40,307 bases of DNA from Megamonas sp. UBA1796. Its GTDB lineage: Bacteria > Bacillota > Negativicutes > Selenomonadales > Selenomonadaceae. The DNA lies in NCBI GenBank assembly GCA_002319795.1, contig DCFU01000015.1, forward strand, positions 1 to 40,307, given 5' to 3'. The notes beneath the pieces are model-generated. The model ran no database searches and was not told where the DNA came from. It saw nothing but the letters and a program-made list of their open reading frames with translations. A program made the translations under genes and the position numbers. Shown here piece after piece: positions 26,346 to 34,063 of the stretch. Every line of letters starts with the position of its first letter. Position 1 is the first letter of the stretch.

Positions 26346-27668
26346 TTATAAAATAACACTAGCCAGCGTGAGCCCTATGCCAACACTCAGTATCGAAGTT
26401 ATAAGCCCTGGCATCATATAACTATGATTAAAAACAAATTTTCCTATTTTGGTTGTCCCCGTTCGATCAAATGCGATACCTGCTAAAAGTGTCGCATAAC
26501 TGGGAATAAAGAAATACCCATTAACCGCAGGGAACATACCGATAAGCGACGGAGCCGGAATTCCGAGTGCAATACCAAGAGGCATCAACGCGCCAACTGT
26601 AGCTGCCTGGCTCAAGATGAGCGCCGATATGAAGAACAGTACGAAGGCAAACACCCAGGGATACGTAACAACCAGATCTTGTGCTCCACCTTTGAGAAAA
26701 TCTATATTATTTTTTACCAAAGTATCGCCCGCCCAAGCCAAACCAAAAATCGCATATACCCCCATGAGGCCTTGTTTAAAAACCGATTGCTCGATAACAG
26801 CTTTTGCCTCTGTTTTGGTGACCATAATGATAACACCCGCCATAACCATCATGACGATTTCAATTGTCATGGTCATGGATATCGGTGAACTGTTGCCTGC
26901 TACTTCAAAAACGGGGCGCAGGGAAGGAAACAGCCCAAATATAACAACGATAACGGTTGCCAGTATATACAAGCCAACTGCCATTTTTTCCTTCTTTCCA
27001 TATAATTTTTCTGTAAATTCAGTTTGTTCATTCACCGGAGCTGCTGCTCCGGCTGCAACACGTGCAAGGTATGCATCATCCTGAGCAAGATCTTTGCCAA
27101 CATAACTGGCATAAAATGCCCCCCCTAGTACACCAATCAGGGTTGAAGGGATACAAATGATAAGAATATCTATAAGAGATATATCAAACGGTGCCAAAAA
27201 ACCCAACAGAGCAACCGTTGCTGCGGAAATAGGACACGCTGTTATTGCTTGCTGAGACGCAATAACTGAAATGGATATCGGCCTTTCAGGGCGAACTCCG
27301 GCTTCACGGGAAACTTCAGCAATAACAGGCAGGATACTAAATACAATATTTCCTGTCCCGCACATAAAAGTAAAAACATAGCTGATAAGCGGGGCAAAGA
27401 AACTGATTTGCTTTGGGTTCTTACGCAAAAGTTTTATAGCAACCTGAATCAAATACTCCATACCACCGGAAGCCTGTAGTACAGAAGCAATAACAACCAC
27501 TGTCATTATAATCATCATAACATCAATTGGCGGAACCCCCGGCGTACAATGAAAGACGAATACCAATATAGCGATAGCGATACCACTGGACATCCCAAGA
27601 AAAATACCTCCATATCGAACACCAAGCAGAAGCATTCCTAAAACTACTATAAGCTCAATCCAAAACAT
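26346..27668 (-). CDS. anaerobic C4-dicarboxylate exchanger (DcuA/DcuB family)
   Basis: A 440-residue inner-membrane protein with about 10-12 hydrophobic segments and Dcu-family blocks: GVPPIDVMMIIMTVVV, ASGGMEYLIQVA, LLRKNPKQISFFAPL, GTGNIVFSILPVIAE (usually GTGH) and RPISISVIASQQAITACPISAA. Dcu carriers exchange aspartate, fumarate or malate for succinate during fumarate respiration. It is the first gene of the operon with the copy-1 aspartase 19 bases downstream. It is well preceded by a GGGGG-containing ribosome-binding site. Confidence 0.92.
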   Translation of the reverse strand: MFWIELIVVLGMLLLGVRYGGIFLGMSSGIAIAILVFVFHCTPGVPPIDVMMIIMTVVVIASVLQASGGMEYLIQVAIKLLRKNPKQISFFAPLISYVFTFMCGTGNIVFSILPVIAEVSREAGVRPERPISISVIASQQAITACPISAATVALLGFLAPFDISLIDILIICIPSTLIGVLGGAFYASYVGKDLAQDDAYLARVAAGAAAPVNEQTEFTEKLYGKKEKMAVGLYILATVIVVIFGLFPSLRPVFEVAGNSSPISMTMTIEIVMMVMAGVIIMVTKTEAKAVIEQSVFKQGLMGVYAIFGLAWAGDTLVKNNIDFLKGGAQDLVVTYPWVFAFVLFFISALILSQAATVGALMPLGIALGIPAPSLIGMFPAVNGYFFIPSYATLLAGIAFDRTGTTKIGKFVFNHSYMMPGLITSILSVGIGLTLASVIL

Positions 27669-27781
27669 AATATCCCCCTCTTATTTTTTAAATTTTCGCA
27701 CTTTTTATCATACTAATATAAGTTCCTCTATTTTGTTCCATGCAAAACTTTCGACCTTCCTTTCTAAGAAGCTTCTTTTAT

Positions 27782-27910
27782 GAATAATATTATTCTTTAT
27801 TTTTTTCATTATAGCATATTGCTTGCTAAATGTGAATAAATTATTTCATAAATAATTATTTTTATTCAAAAGAAGGTATTTTATTTATTTTGGTGAATAT
27901 TATTCTTTAT
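27782..27910. promoter_or_regulatory. repeated palindromes in the dcu / aspartase divergent region
   Basis: GAATAATATTATTC (27782-27795) is a perfect palindrome. The 14-mer ATATTATTCTTTAT occurs at 27787-27800 and again at 27897-27910, where GAATATTATTC is also palindromic. Between them TGAATAAA (27833-27840) and TTTATTCA (27861-27868) form an inverted pair. The repeated GAATA/TATTC halves are plausible sites for one regulator, most simply the RpiR protein at 22238-23116. Confidence 0.5.
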
Positions 27911-27932
27911 AAAATATAAAGGACGTGATACT

Positions 27933-29351
27933 ATGCGAATGGAACATGACTGCATTGGTAAACTGGAGATTGATGATACTTTGTACTATGGTGTGCAAAC
28001 AGAACGTGCACGGACAAATTTCGCAGTTTCCGGACAAACTTACGAGAACTATCCCCTGTATTTAGTGGCAATCGCCTATATCAAAAAAGCTGCTGCTAAA
28101 GCAAATTCCGAAATAGGTGCCTTACCAACAGAAACGGCCAATGCTATTTGCCAGGCGGCTAATGAAATCATAAATGGTAAAATGAAGGGCATGTTCCCGA
28201 TTGACGTTTTCAGTGGGGGAACTTCTGTCAACATGAATGTAAATGAAGTACTCGCCAACCGGGCCAATGAAATCCTAACCGGGCACAAAGGTTATGACGC
28301 CGTTCACCCGAATACCCATGTAAATCAGGGCCAATCTACCAATGATGTCATTCCAACCGCCATTGAAATCAGCAGTTATCTGTACTTCGATAAATTAATT
28401 GAGGAACTGACCCATCTATCCGAAATATTATCGGAAAAGTCAATTGCGTTCGCCAATATTGTAAAAATCGGCAGAACCTGCCTGCAAGATGCAGTTCCTA
28501 TAACCTTGGGTCAGGAGTTCAGTGGATATCACACATTAATAGAACGGCAAATACAGCAGTGCCGCAAAGCCCAGGAATCATGCACACATCTTTGCCTCGG
28601 CGGCACTGCCGTCGGCACCTGCATTGGTACATTCCCAGGATATTTATCAGCGGTCTATAAACATTTAGCTATCATCAGCGGCATACCTGTAAAGCCCAAA
28701 AGAAATATTATTGATGGTTATCAAAACGATGATGGCTTCCTCATGATTTCAGCTACAATAAAAAGTGTTGCCGCTTCATTGAGCAAGATGTCCCGCGATT
28801 TCAGACTCATGTCTTCCGGCCCGCGTGCAGGTCTCAACGAAATCCATCTGCCCTCCTTACAACCGGGTTCCTCCATTATGCCAGGAAAAATTAATCCTGT
28901 ACTCCCTGAAATGATGATCCATCTTTGCTATCAGATTTGCGGCAATGATTTAGCCATCACTATGTCAGTAGAAGCTGGGGAACTTGATCTGAATGTCTGG
29001 GATGCTCCTATACGCAAATGTCTCCAGGAATCTTTTTTACTGCTGATCAATAGTATTCCGCTGTTTACACAACGCTGCGTAAAAGGTATTACCGCTAACG
29101 AGAAAGTGTGCCAACAATATGCCGAAAGTTCTTTATCAAATGCCACGATAATTTCTGCAATTTACGGCTATGAAGTCGGCACCAATGTTGTAAAAGAAGC
29201 TTACCAGAATAATGAATCCATAAAAACCGTTGCTATACGTAAAAACTTATTTACTAAGGAACAGGCACAGGAACTGCTTGATCCAATTTTACTGACCCAA
29301 CCGGAAGAATGCAGCAAAAAAATCAATATCTTCAAAAGCTCCCTAAAATAA
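27933..29351 (+). CDS. aspartate ammonia-lyase-like enzyme, copy 2
   Basis: A 472-residue paralogue of the copy-1 aspartase, on the opposite strand. Motifs: GGTSVNMNVNEVLANRANEILTG, HPNTHVNQGQSTNDV, GRTCLQDAVPITLGQEFSGY and GSSIMPGKINP. Cys again replaces the usual His or Gln after RT. AAAGGA precedes the ATG at a suitable distance. The two copies share a divergent promoter region with repeated palindromes, so they are probably regulated together. A perfect hairpin follows the stop codon. Confidence 0.85.
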   Translation: MRMEHDCIGKLEIDDTLYYGVQTERARTNFAVSGQTYENYPLYLVAIAYIKKAAAKANSEIGALPTETANAICQAANEIINGKMKGMFPIDVFSGGTSVNMNVNEVLANRANEILTGHKGYDAVHPNTHVNQGQSTNDVIPTAIEISSYLYFDKLIEELTHLSEILSEKSIAFANIVKIGRTCLQDAVPITLGQEFSGYHTLIERQIQQCRKAQESCTHLCLGGTAVGTCIGTFPGYLSAVYKHLAIISGIPVKPKRNIIDGYQNDDGFLMISATIKSVAASLSKMSRDFRLMSSGPRAGLNEIHLPSLQPGSSIMPGKINPVLPEMMIHLCYQICGNDLAITMSVEAGELDLNVWDAPIRKCLQESFLLLINSIPLFTQRCVKGITANEKVCQQYAESSLSNATIISAIYGYEVGTNVVKEAYQNNESIKTVAIRKNLFTKEQAQELLDPILLTQPEECSKKINIFKSSLK

Positions 29352-29354
29352 GCC

Positions 29355-29384
29355 ATGCAGTTATCCACCAGCGGATAACTGCAT
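29355..29384 (+). terminator. hairpin after aspartase copy 2
   Basis: ATGCAGTTATCC and GGATAACTGCAT form a perfect 12-bp stem with a six-base loop. No T-run follows, so it may stabilise the transcript end rather than terminate fully. Confidence 0.55.
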
Positions 29385-29389
29385 ATATA

Positions 29390-29440
29390 CAAAAAGCGCA
29401 GCCATTACAGTATGCCACGTATACATGCAATGACTGCGCT
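29390..29440 (-). terminator. intrinsic terminator of the XRE-methyltransferase gene
   Basis: AGCGCAG (29395-29401) and CTGCGCT (29434-29440) with inner ATT/AAT pairing; on the minus strand TTTTTG follows. Confidence 0.65.
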
Positions 29441-29467
29441 ATATTTACTTGTCCAAACGAATTTCAT

Positions 29468-30301
29468 TTAGCTTACAACTGAATTTTTTGCTATTATACA
29501 ACACACTGCATGTTGATGCGGAATACCTGCAGAATTACAATCTATAATTTGCTCATCATAGTATAAAATCTGCCAATCCGCATAAAATGCAGCCAAGTCT
29601 CCTGACAAATAAAAGAATTCATTTTCCTCCCAATCTGGTGCAACTTTTATAAACGGCTTATCTACAAATACCAAATGTGCGTTTATACCACCAGCAGCAG
29701 TATGCTTCTTATATTTGTCGAAATGAGTACGCCTCTGAGCAAGCGGTAAAAACTGCAGACTTCCACTTGAGTAAATAACATCATATTCCTTTTGTAATTC
29801 ATACCCAATCATGTTTGCATGCAAAATATTAATATTGCATTTATTTGCTTCGCTATACTTTTTTATTTTTTCTATACCTGGCTTAGATATCTCCAGGGCA
29901 TCGACGTGAAAATTATTTTTAGCAAAATATACCGCATCGCGCCCCTCTCCACTCCCGATATCGAGTAAACTCCGCTTAGAGCGATCTGCCATGAGCGTTA
30001 CAATTTGTTCAGCCAATAAAGATGGCTCTGTTCCCCAATAATATTCTTCTTTTTTATATTGGTCGTCATAGGGGCTTTTCTTTTCTATCAGGGAATCTCC
30101 GGTTAGCAAATAATCAATAGAAGTTCCCAGCACTTCTGCCAATAACGGCAATATCCCCGTATCAGGCAATGTGTATCCCTGTTCCCATTTGGAAATAGCT
30201 TGCGGCGTGACATTTAAAAACATGCTCATTTTTTCTTGTGTATAATTTTTATTTTTCCGCAGTAAACCAACGCGCTTACCAAATTCTTTATTATTCAACA
30301 T
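29468..30301 (-). CDS. XRE helix-turn-helix fused to a TehB-like methyltransferase
   Basis: A 277-residue two-domain protein. Residues 1-68 are an XRE DNA-binding domain (YTQEKMSMFLNVTPQAISKWEQG). Residues about 88-277 are a class I SAM methyltransferase with LLDIGSGEGRDAVYFAK as motif I, and its YYWGTEPS start and YDVIYSSGSLQFLP segment fit the tellurite-resistance TehB type. It may sense and detoxify a metalloid or other small molecule, perhaps regulating itself. It lies 263 bases after the ACR3 gene on the same strand; that gap holds no convincing gene. GAGGA precedes the ATG. Confidence 0.82.
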   Translation of the reverse strand: MLNNKEFGKRVGLLRKNKNYTQEKMSMFLNVTPQAISKWEQGYTLPDTGILPLLAEVLGTSIDYLLTGDSLIEKKSPYDDQYKKEEYYWGTEPSLLAEQIVTLMADRSKRSLLDIGSGEGRDAVYFAKNNFHVDALEISKPGIEKIKKYSEANKCNINILHANMIGYELQKEYDVIYSSGSLQFLPLAQRRTHFDKYKKHTAAGGINAHLVFVDKPFIKVAPDWEENEFFYLSGDLAAFYADWQILYYDEQIIDCNSAGIPHQHAVCCIIAKNSVVS

Positions 30302-30564
30302 AGCTTATCATCCTCAACATGAATTATCAGTACTGACAAGGATAATTGTATTCTCAAACAAAATAACTGTCCAACAAATATCGGTTGATGTTTCTAACCA
30401 AAACGCAACTGCCGGTTGATTGCACAAGTTGCTTGTATGCCAAAACCAAAAAACACATTGTGCAGTTCATCCTATATGGATGAAACCAGCTATGAGAAAA
30501 CCCTTCCCCGCATAGGATACAATTTTCCTGTATTCTGCAGCAAAACAACATTTTCTTCTTTTAT

Positions 30565-31608
30565 TCATCCAGTTCTCCTCATAAACCAATTCCGGCTTCG
30601 ATTGCATACACTACAAATAGAAAGCATAACCGGCACTTCTACCAAAACACCAACTACGGTTGCCAAAGTTGCCCCGGAATGCAGTCCGAATAAAGAAATT
30701 GTCACAGCGACCGCCAATTCAAAGAAATTACTGGCTCCAATAAGGGCTCCCGGTGCAGCTATATTCTGTGGCACCCGGAAAAGGTAAGACAAGCCATAGG
30801 CCAGCGTTGAATTGAAATACACCTGAATTAAAATTGGTATAGCGATCAAAAGAATAACAGACCAATTGCCAATAATCCGCTCTCCCTGGAAAGCAAAAAT
30901 CAAAATAAGTGTTGCAAGCAAGGCTATAGTAGTAACCGGATTCAGCGGAGCCACGATATGTTTCAAGAACCATTCCTCACCATGCTGCCGGATAAACAAA
31001 CATCGAGTGGCATAACCTGTAAGTAAGGGAATAACAATATAAAGTACTACGGAAGCCATTAATACATCGGTTGGAACTACAATATTGGATACTCCGAGTA
31101 AAAACATTATGATGGGCGCGAAGAGAGCCAACATCAATAGATCATTAACCGCTACCTGCACCAATGTATAGGCCGGATCTCCATCCGTCAGATAACTCCA
31201 GACAAAAACCATTGCCGTACAAGGCGCGGCTGCTAAAATAATGGTGCCAGCCATATATTCATTCGCCAATTCCGGCGTAATCCAGGCACTAAAAACCTGC
31301 GTAAAGAATAACCATGAGAGCGCTGCCATACTAAATGGTTTCACCAGCCAATTCACAAATAACGTGATTAGAATGCCTTTTGGCCTGTCTCCAACATGCA
31401 GAACAGCAGAAAAATCAATTTTTAGCATCATCGGATAAATCATGAGCCATAAAAGGACTGCCATCAGAATATTGACATGATGAAACTCCCATGTGCTCAA
31501 TTCTCCTATAATTGTAGGAAAAAGACCGCCTATACCAATTCCTGATAAAATACAGATAAGAACCCAGATTGTCAGATATCGCTCAAAAAAACCCATTTGT
31601 TTTTGCAT
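30565..31608 (-). CDS. ACR3-family arsenite efflux permease
   Basis: A 347-residue protein with about ten membrane segments that matches ACR3 closely: WLMIYPMMLKIDF, APCTAMVFVWSYLTDGDPAYTLVQVAVND with the essential Cys at 130, and GASNFFELAVAVTISLFG followed by GATLATVVGVLVEVPVML. It exports arsenite (and perhaps antimonite). No arsR or arsC is adjacent, which is unusual. AGGAGG precedes the ATG, and a 12-bp inverted repeat with an inner palindrome lies immediately upstream, a likely operator. Generic names are acr3 or arsB. Confidence 0.92.
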   Translation of the reverse strand: MQKQMGFFERYLTIWVLICILSGIGIGGLFPTIIGELSTWEFHHVNILMAVLLWLMIYPMMLKIDFSAVLHVGDRPKGILITLFVNWLVKPFSMAALSWLFFTQVFSAWITPELANEYMAGTIILAAAPCTAMVFVWSYLTDGDPAYTLVQVAVNDLLMLALFAPIIMFLLGVSNIVVPTDVLMASVVLYIVIPLLTGYATRCLFIRQHGEEWFLKHIVAPLNPVTTIALLATLILIFAFQGERIIGNWSVILLIAIPILIQVYFNSTLAYGLSYLFRVPQNIAAPGALIGASNFFELAVAVTISLFGLHSGATLATVVGVLVEVPVMLSICSVCNRSRNWFMRRTG

Positions 31609-31631
31609 TGTATCGACCTCCTATTATATTT

Positions 31632-31674
31632 ACAATCATCTATATATCATGGTAAACCATGCATAGATGATTGT
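31632..31674. promoter_or_regulatory. nested inverted repeat upstream of acr3, candidate operator
   Basis: ACAATCATCTAT (31632-31643) and ATAGATGATTGT (31663-31674) are exact inverted copies. Between them ATGGT-AA-ACCAT forms a second stem. It overlaps the region where the acr3 promoter must lie. Confidence 0.6.
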
Positions 31675-31890
31675 CAATATATAATACAGAATTCTATTCT
31701 TCTACTGCTTAATAACACTGTGAAATTAAAACCCCATGAAATCTTACGCCGATAAAAATCAAGCTTAAAATAATAATGAGTTTAAACGTACCATAAAACA
31801 CGAATGAAAATATTACAGCCTATATAGACAAAAACCTTTATAAAATATATAATGCTTATAAATCCATACGGACTGGAAAGGAAGTTTTAC

Positions 31891-32727
31891 ATGAAAAACA
31901 AACTACTGGCATTTTCCTTGTTGTTCTGTTGCTTCTCCCTTCTTTTTTGCCACTCCGCTCAAGCTTGTACTTCCTGGGAAGTGGCTGGCAAAAGTCTGGA
32001 TGGGACAGGCACGGTAATTGCTAAAAACAGAGACTATGCTTATGGTGAATACAATTATATAAAAATAGTGTCAAATGGCGGATATAAGTTTTTGGCACTC
32101 TATGCCAATACTGGAAACAAGGGGGGCGTAAATGAAAAAGGTTTATCTGTCTTATCTTTATCAGCACCTGCTTCGGTTACAGATTTACCCAGTACAGAGT
32201 ATAGCAACTGTCAAAAACTCACTATAACCTGGCTCTTAAAGCATTGCGCTACGGTCGATGAAGTAGTTGCTGCTCTCCATTCTACAAAATGGAATACGCA
32301 TCCTGAATTTCTTGCCATTGCAGATACTAGAAAAATAGCCTATATCGAATTGGGGCCTGATGGAACTTATGCTATAAGATCAACAGATAATGGCACGTTA
32401 GCACATACAAACCATTATGTGGAAGATACTATGACGCAATTCAATCCCGAAAATCCAGGATATGAGTCTACCAGATATCAAAAGGCTATAGAGCAGTTAT
32501 CATCAAAGGATACGATTTCATTTGATGACGTAACAGCTTTTTCTCAGGATCCTGTTGTGTGGTATAAACATAAAAAAATTATGACCTATGCCTCTTTTGT
32601 CATTCATAGCAAACCCGACGGCAATATCACGATTTGGTTAAAAATTGCTAATCCCGATACCACTCCCTGGATATCCACATTTGAGCTCAAAGACGCTTTA
32701 TCCGGCAAGATAAAATTCAACACATAA
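31891..32727 (+). CDS. exported linear-amide C-N hydrolase of the choloylglycine hydrolase / C45-C59 type
   Basis: A 278-residue protein. A signal peptide (residues 1-25, ending HSAQA) is followed directly by CTSWEV, so signal peptidase cleavage would itself expose Cys26 as the N-terminal nucleophile. NRDY at 46-49 supplies the family Asp, and GGVNEKGLSV and THPEFLAIADTRKIAYIEL fit the fold. It should hydrolyse an N-acyl amide (bile salts, penicillin or other acyl amino acids) in the periplasm. The ATG at 31891 has GGAAAGGAAG upstream. The AQAC context is a poor lipobox, but a lipoprotein is not excluded. Confidence 0.82.
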   Translation: MKNKLLAFSLLFCCFSLLFCHSAQACTSWEVAGKSLDGTGTVIAKNRDYAYGEYNYIKIVSNGGYKFLALYANTGNKGGVNEKGLSVLSLSAPASVTDLPSTEYSNCQKLTITWLLKHCATVDEVVAALHSTKWNTHPEFLAIADTRKIAYIELGPDGTYAIRSTDNGTLAHTNHYVEDTMTQFNPENPGYESTRYQKAIEQLSSKDTISFDDVTAFSQDPVVWYKHKKIMTYASFVIHSKPDGNITIWLKIANPDTTPWISTFELKDALSGKIKFNT

Positions 32728-32770
32728 ACGCTTTTAAACCATCATGCTCCTTGCCTAAAATAACTTTATA

Positions 32771-32812
32771 AAAAAATTGCCGCTTCGATAGATTCGAAAC
32801 GGCAATTTTTTT
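32771..32812. terminator. bidirectional intrinsic terminator
   Basis: AATTGCCG/CGGCAATT with inner TTCGA/TCGAA, flanked by A6 and T7. It serves the converging genes at 31891 (+) and 32880 (-). Confidence 0.85.
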
Positions 32813-32879
32813 GGCAATACACGATTTCCCCTCAAGCATTCACCAGATCACATACAGAAAAAAGAAATATTTTATACTA

Positions 32880-33281
32880 TCATTTGTATTCCTGCGCACC
32901 TTTCGATATGAGCAGCTGAATATCACTGCTTTTCCAGGGGATAACCAGTAAAGATTCTATGCCACTCTTAGATAAAACCTTTTCCAGAAATCTTGGTGGT
33001 GGATAAATCACTATACCGGTCGAAAAAGTTCCCTCCCGCAAAGTCCTGTCAGTAAACATTCTGCATGTTTCTTCCGTGGGCAAGCGGAACATACCTTTAT
33101 CCAATATATAGGCTATTCTTTCTGGTTTTATTTTTAATAACGTAAATAATTGCTTAAGATTCTCAATAACCAATCCAACAACAGCTTTTTCTCCACTGGA
33201 CTTTGTCTGAATCAACCAGTTCATCCCCTTATGAATCGCATTCTGGTCATTTCCAACTGTATTGATATAATATACATCCAT
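32880..33281 (-). CDS. hypothetical protein, 133 residues
   Basis: A cytoplasmic mixed alpha/beta protein without a signal or membrane segment. It begins MDVYYINTVGND and contains TLREGTFSTGIVIYPPPRFLEKV and LLVIPWK. I do not recognise the family. The ATG has AAGGAGG about nine bases upstream, so it is a real gene. Upstream on the same strand lies a frameshifted ORF (33382-33580) that might once have been its neighbour. Confidence 0.65.
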   Translation of the reverse strand: MDVYYINTVGNDQNAIHKGMNWLIQTKSSGEKAVVGLVIENLKQLFTLLKIKPERIAYILDKGMFRLPTEETCRMFTDRTLREGTFSTGIVIYPPPRFLEKVLSKSGIESLLVIPWKSSDIQLLISKGAQEYK

Positions 33282-33381
33282 GATATAGTTCCTCCTTCAA
33301 GTATGCAACGAAGTATAATTTTGCTAAAAAAACTTTTAAACTTATATAGAATTTTCAACAAATGAATGAATATTCCTGCTA

Positions 33382-33580
33382 TTAAATGGTAAAACCAACA
33401 ATATTTTTCACTTTTCTTCCATCTGTCTCCATACGCCGACAAGATGCAATAACCTTGCATACATTATTTTCTGACATATCGTGTTTTTCTAACCCACTCT
33501 TAATTCCTTTCAAATTGTTTTCAAAGTTATCGCTGGTATTATTGAAATATCAAATCAGAAGGACGTGATGCATATAACAT
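33382..33580 (-). pseudogene. possible frameshifted small gene
   Basis: Two minus-strand frames look coding and join across one base near 33541-33550. The first runs from ATG 33580 (MLYASRPSDLIF) to a TAA at 33539, the second from 33549 (NNTSDNFENNLKG onward) to a TAA at 33382 and ends GRKVKNIVGFTI. The second has a charged, protein-like composition rich in Lys, Glu and Asn, but no start with a ribosome-binding site. Joined, they give about 65 residues. The family is unknown. The rest of this 368-base gap shows nothing further. Confidence 0.3.
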
Positions 33581-33649
33581 GTTTTTCAAACTTCTATCAT
33601 ACTGCTTCTTCTGACTATCCGCTTGCCAAAATTAAAGGAGGTCTTCCCT

Positions 33650-33952
33650 ATGTTAAAAATTAAATCCAAAAAAATCATGTCGCTTACACTGTGCAGTTTA
33701 ATGGCAGTCAGCATCTTCAGCACGGTTATTGCCGAGGCCCATCCGCTGAATGCTCCTGTGTTTTTTGAAACAGAGCAAAGAGCCGCCTACAGGCATGAAC
33801 ATCGAATGGAACGTGAGCGGATGGAGCATGAACGCGAACGTCGCATAGAATATGCGCGTCACCATGATAGCAGCGCACGTTCCGAGGGAGAAGTAATCAC
33901 TGCCAGAATTGTAGGTGCAGTAGTCGGTGCCATAATCGCTAAAAATACCTAA
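33650..33952 (+). CDS. small exported Arg/Glu/His-rich protein
   Basis: A 100-residue protein with a signal peptide (KIKSKKIMS, hydrophobic core, VIAEAH, cleavage near residue 30), a strongly charged middle (repeats of HEHRMERERMEHERERR) that should form a helix or coiled coil, and a glycine-zipper-like end ARIVGAVVGAIIAKNT. The family is unknown to me; an envelope or metal-binding role is possible. The ATG at 33650 has AAAGGAGG upstream, so the nine codons in front are not used. Confidence 0.7.
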   Translation: MLKIKSKKIMSLTLCSLMAVSIFSTVIAEAHPLNAPVFFETEQRAAYRHEHRMERERMEHERERRIEYARHHDSSARSEGEVITARIVGAVVGAIIAKNT

Positions 33953-34063
33953 AAAACTTCAGGTAATACAAAATCCTGCACAATATGAGGCTCTTGATAT
34001 TATCACCGCAAAACATGCAGCCCCTCTAATATATTTCTTCAAAAAGCAATTGATGCAAAGTCA

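Noticed and set aside
30302..30564. Remnant arsR or other gene between the fusion gene and acr3
   Set aside because: Short ORFs on both strands have no recognisable similarity and no ribosome-binding site.
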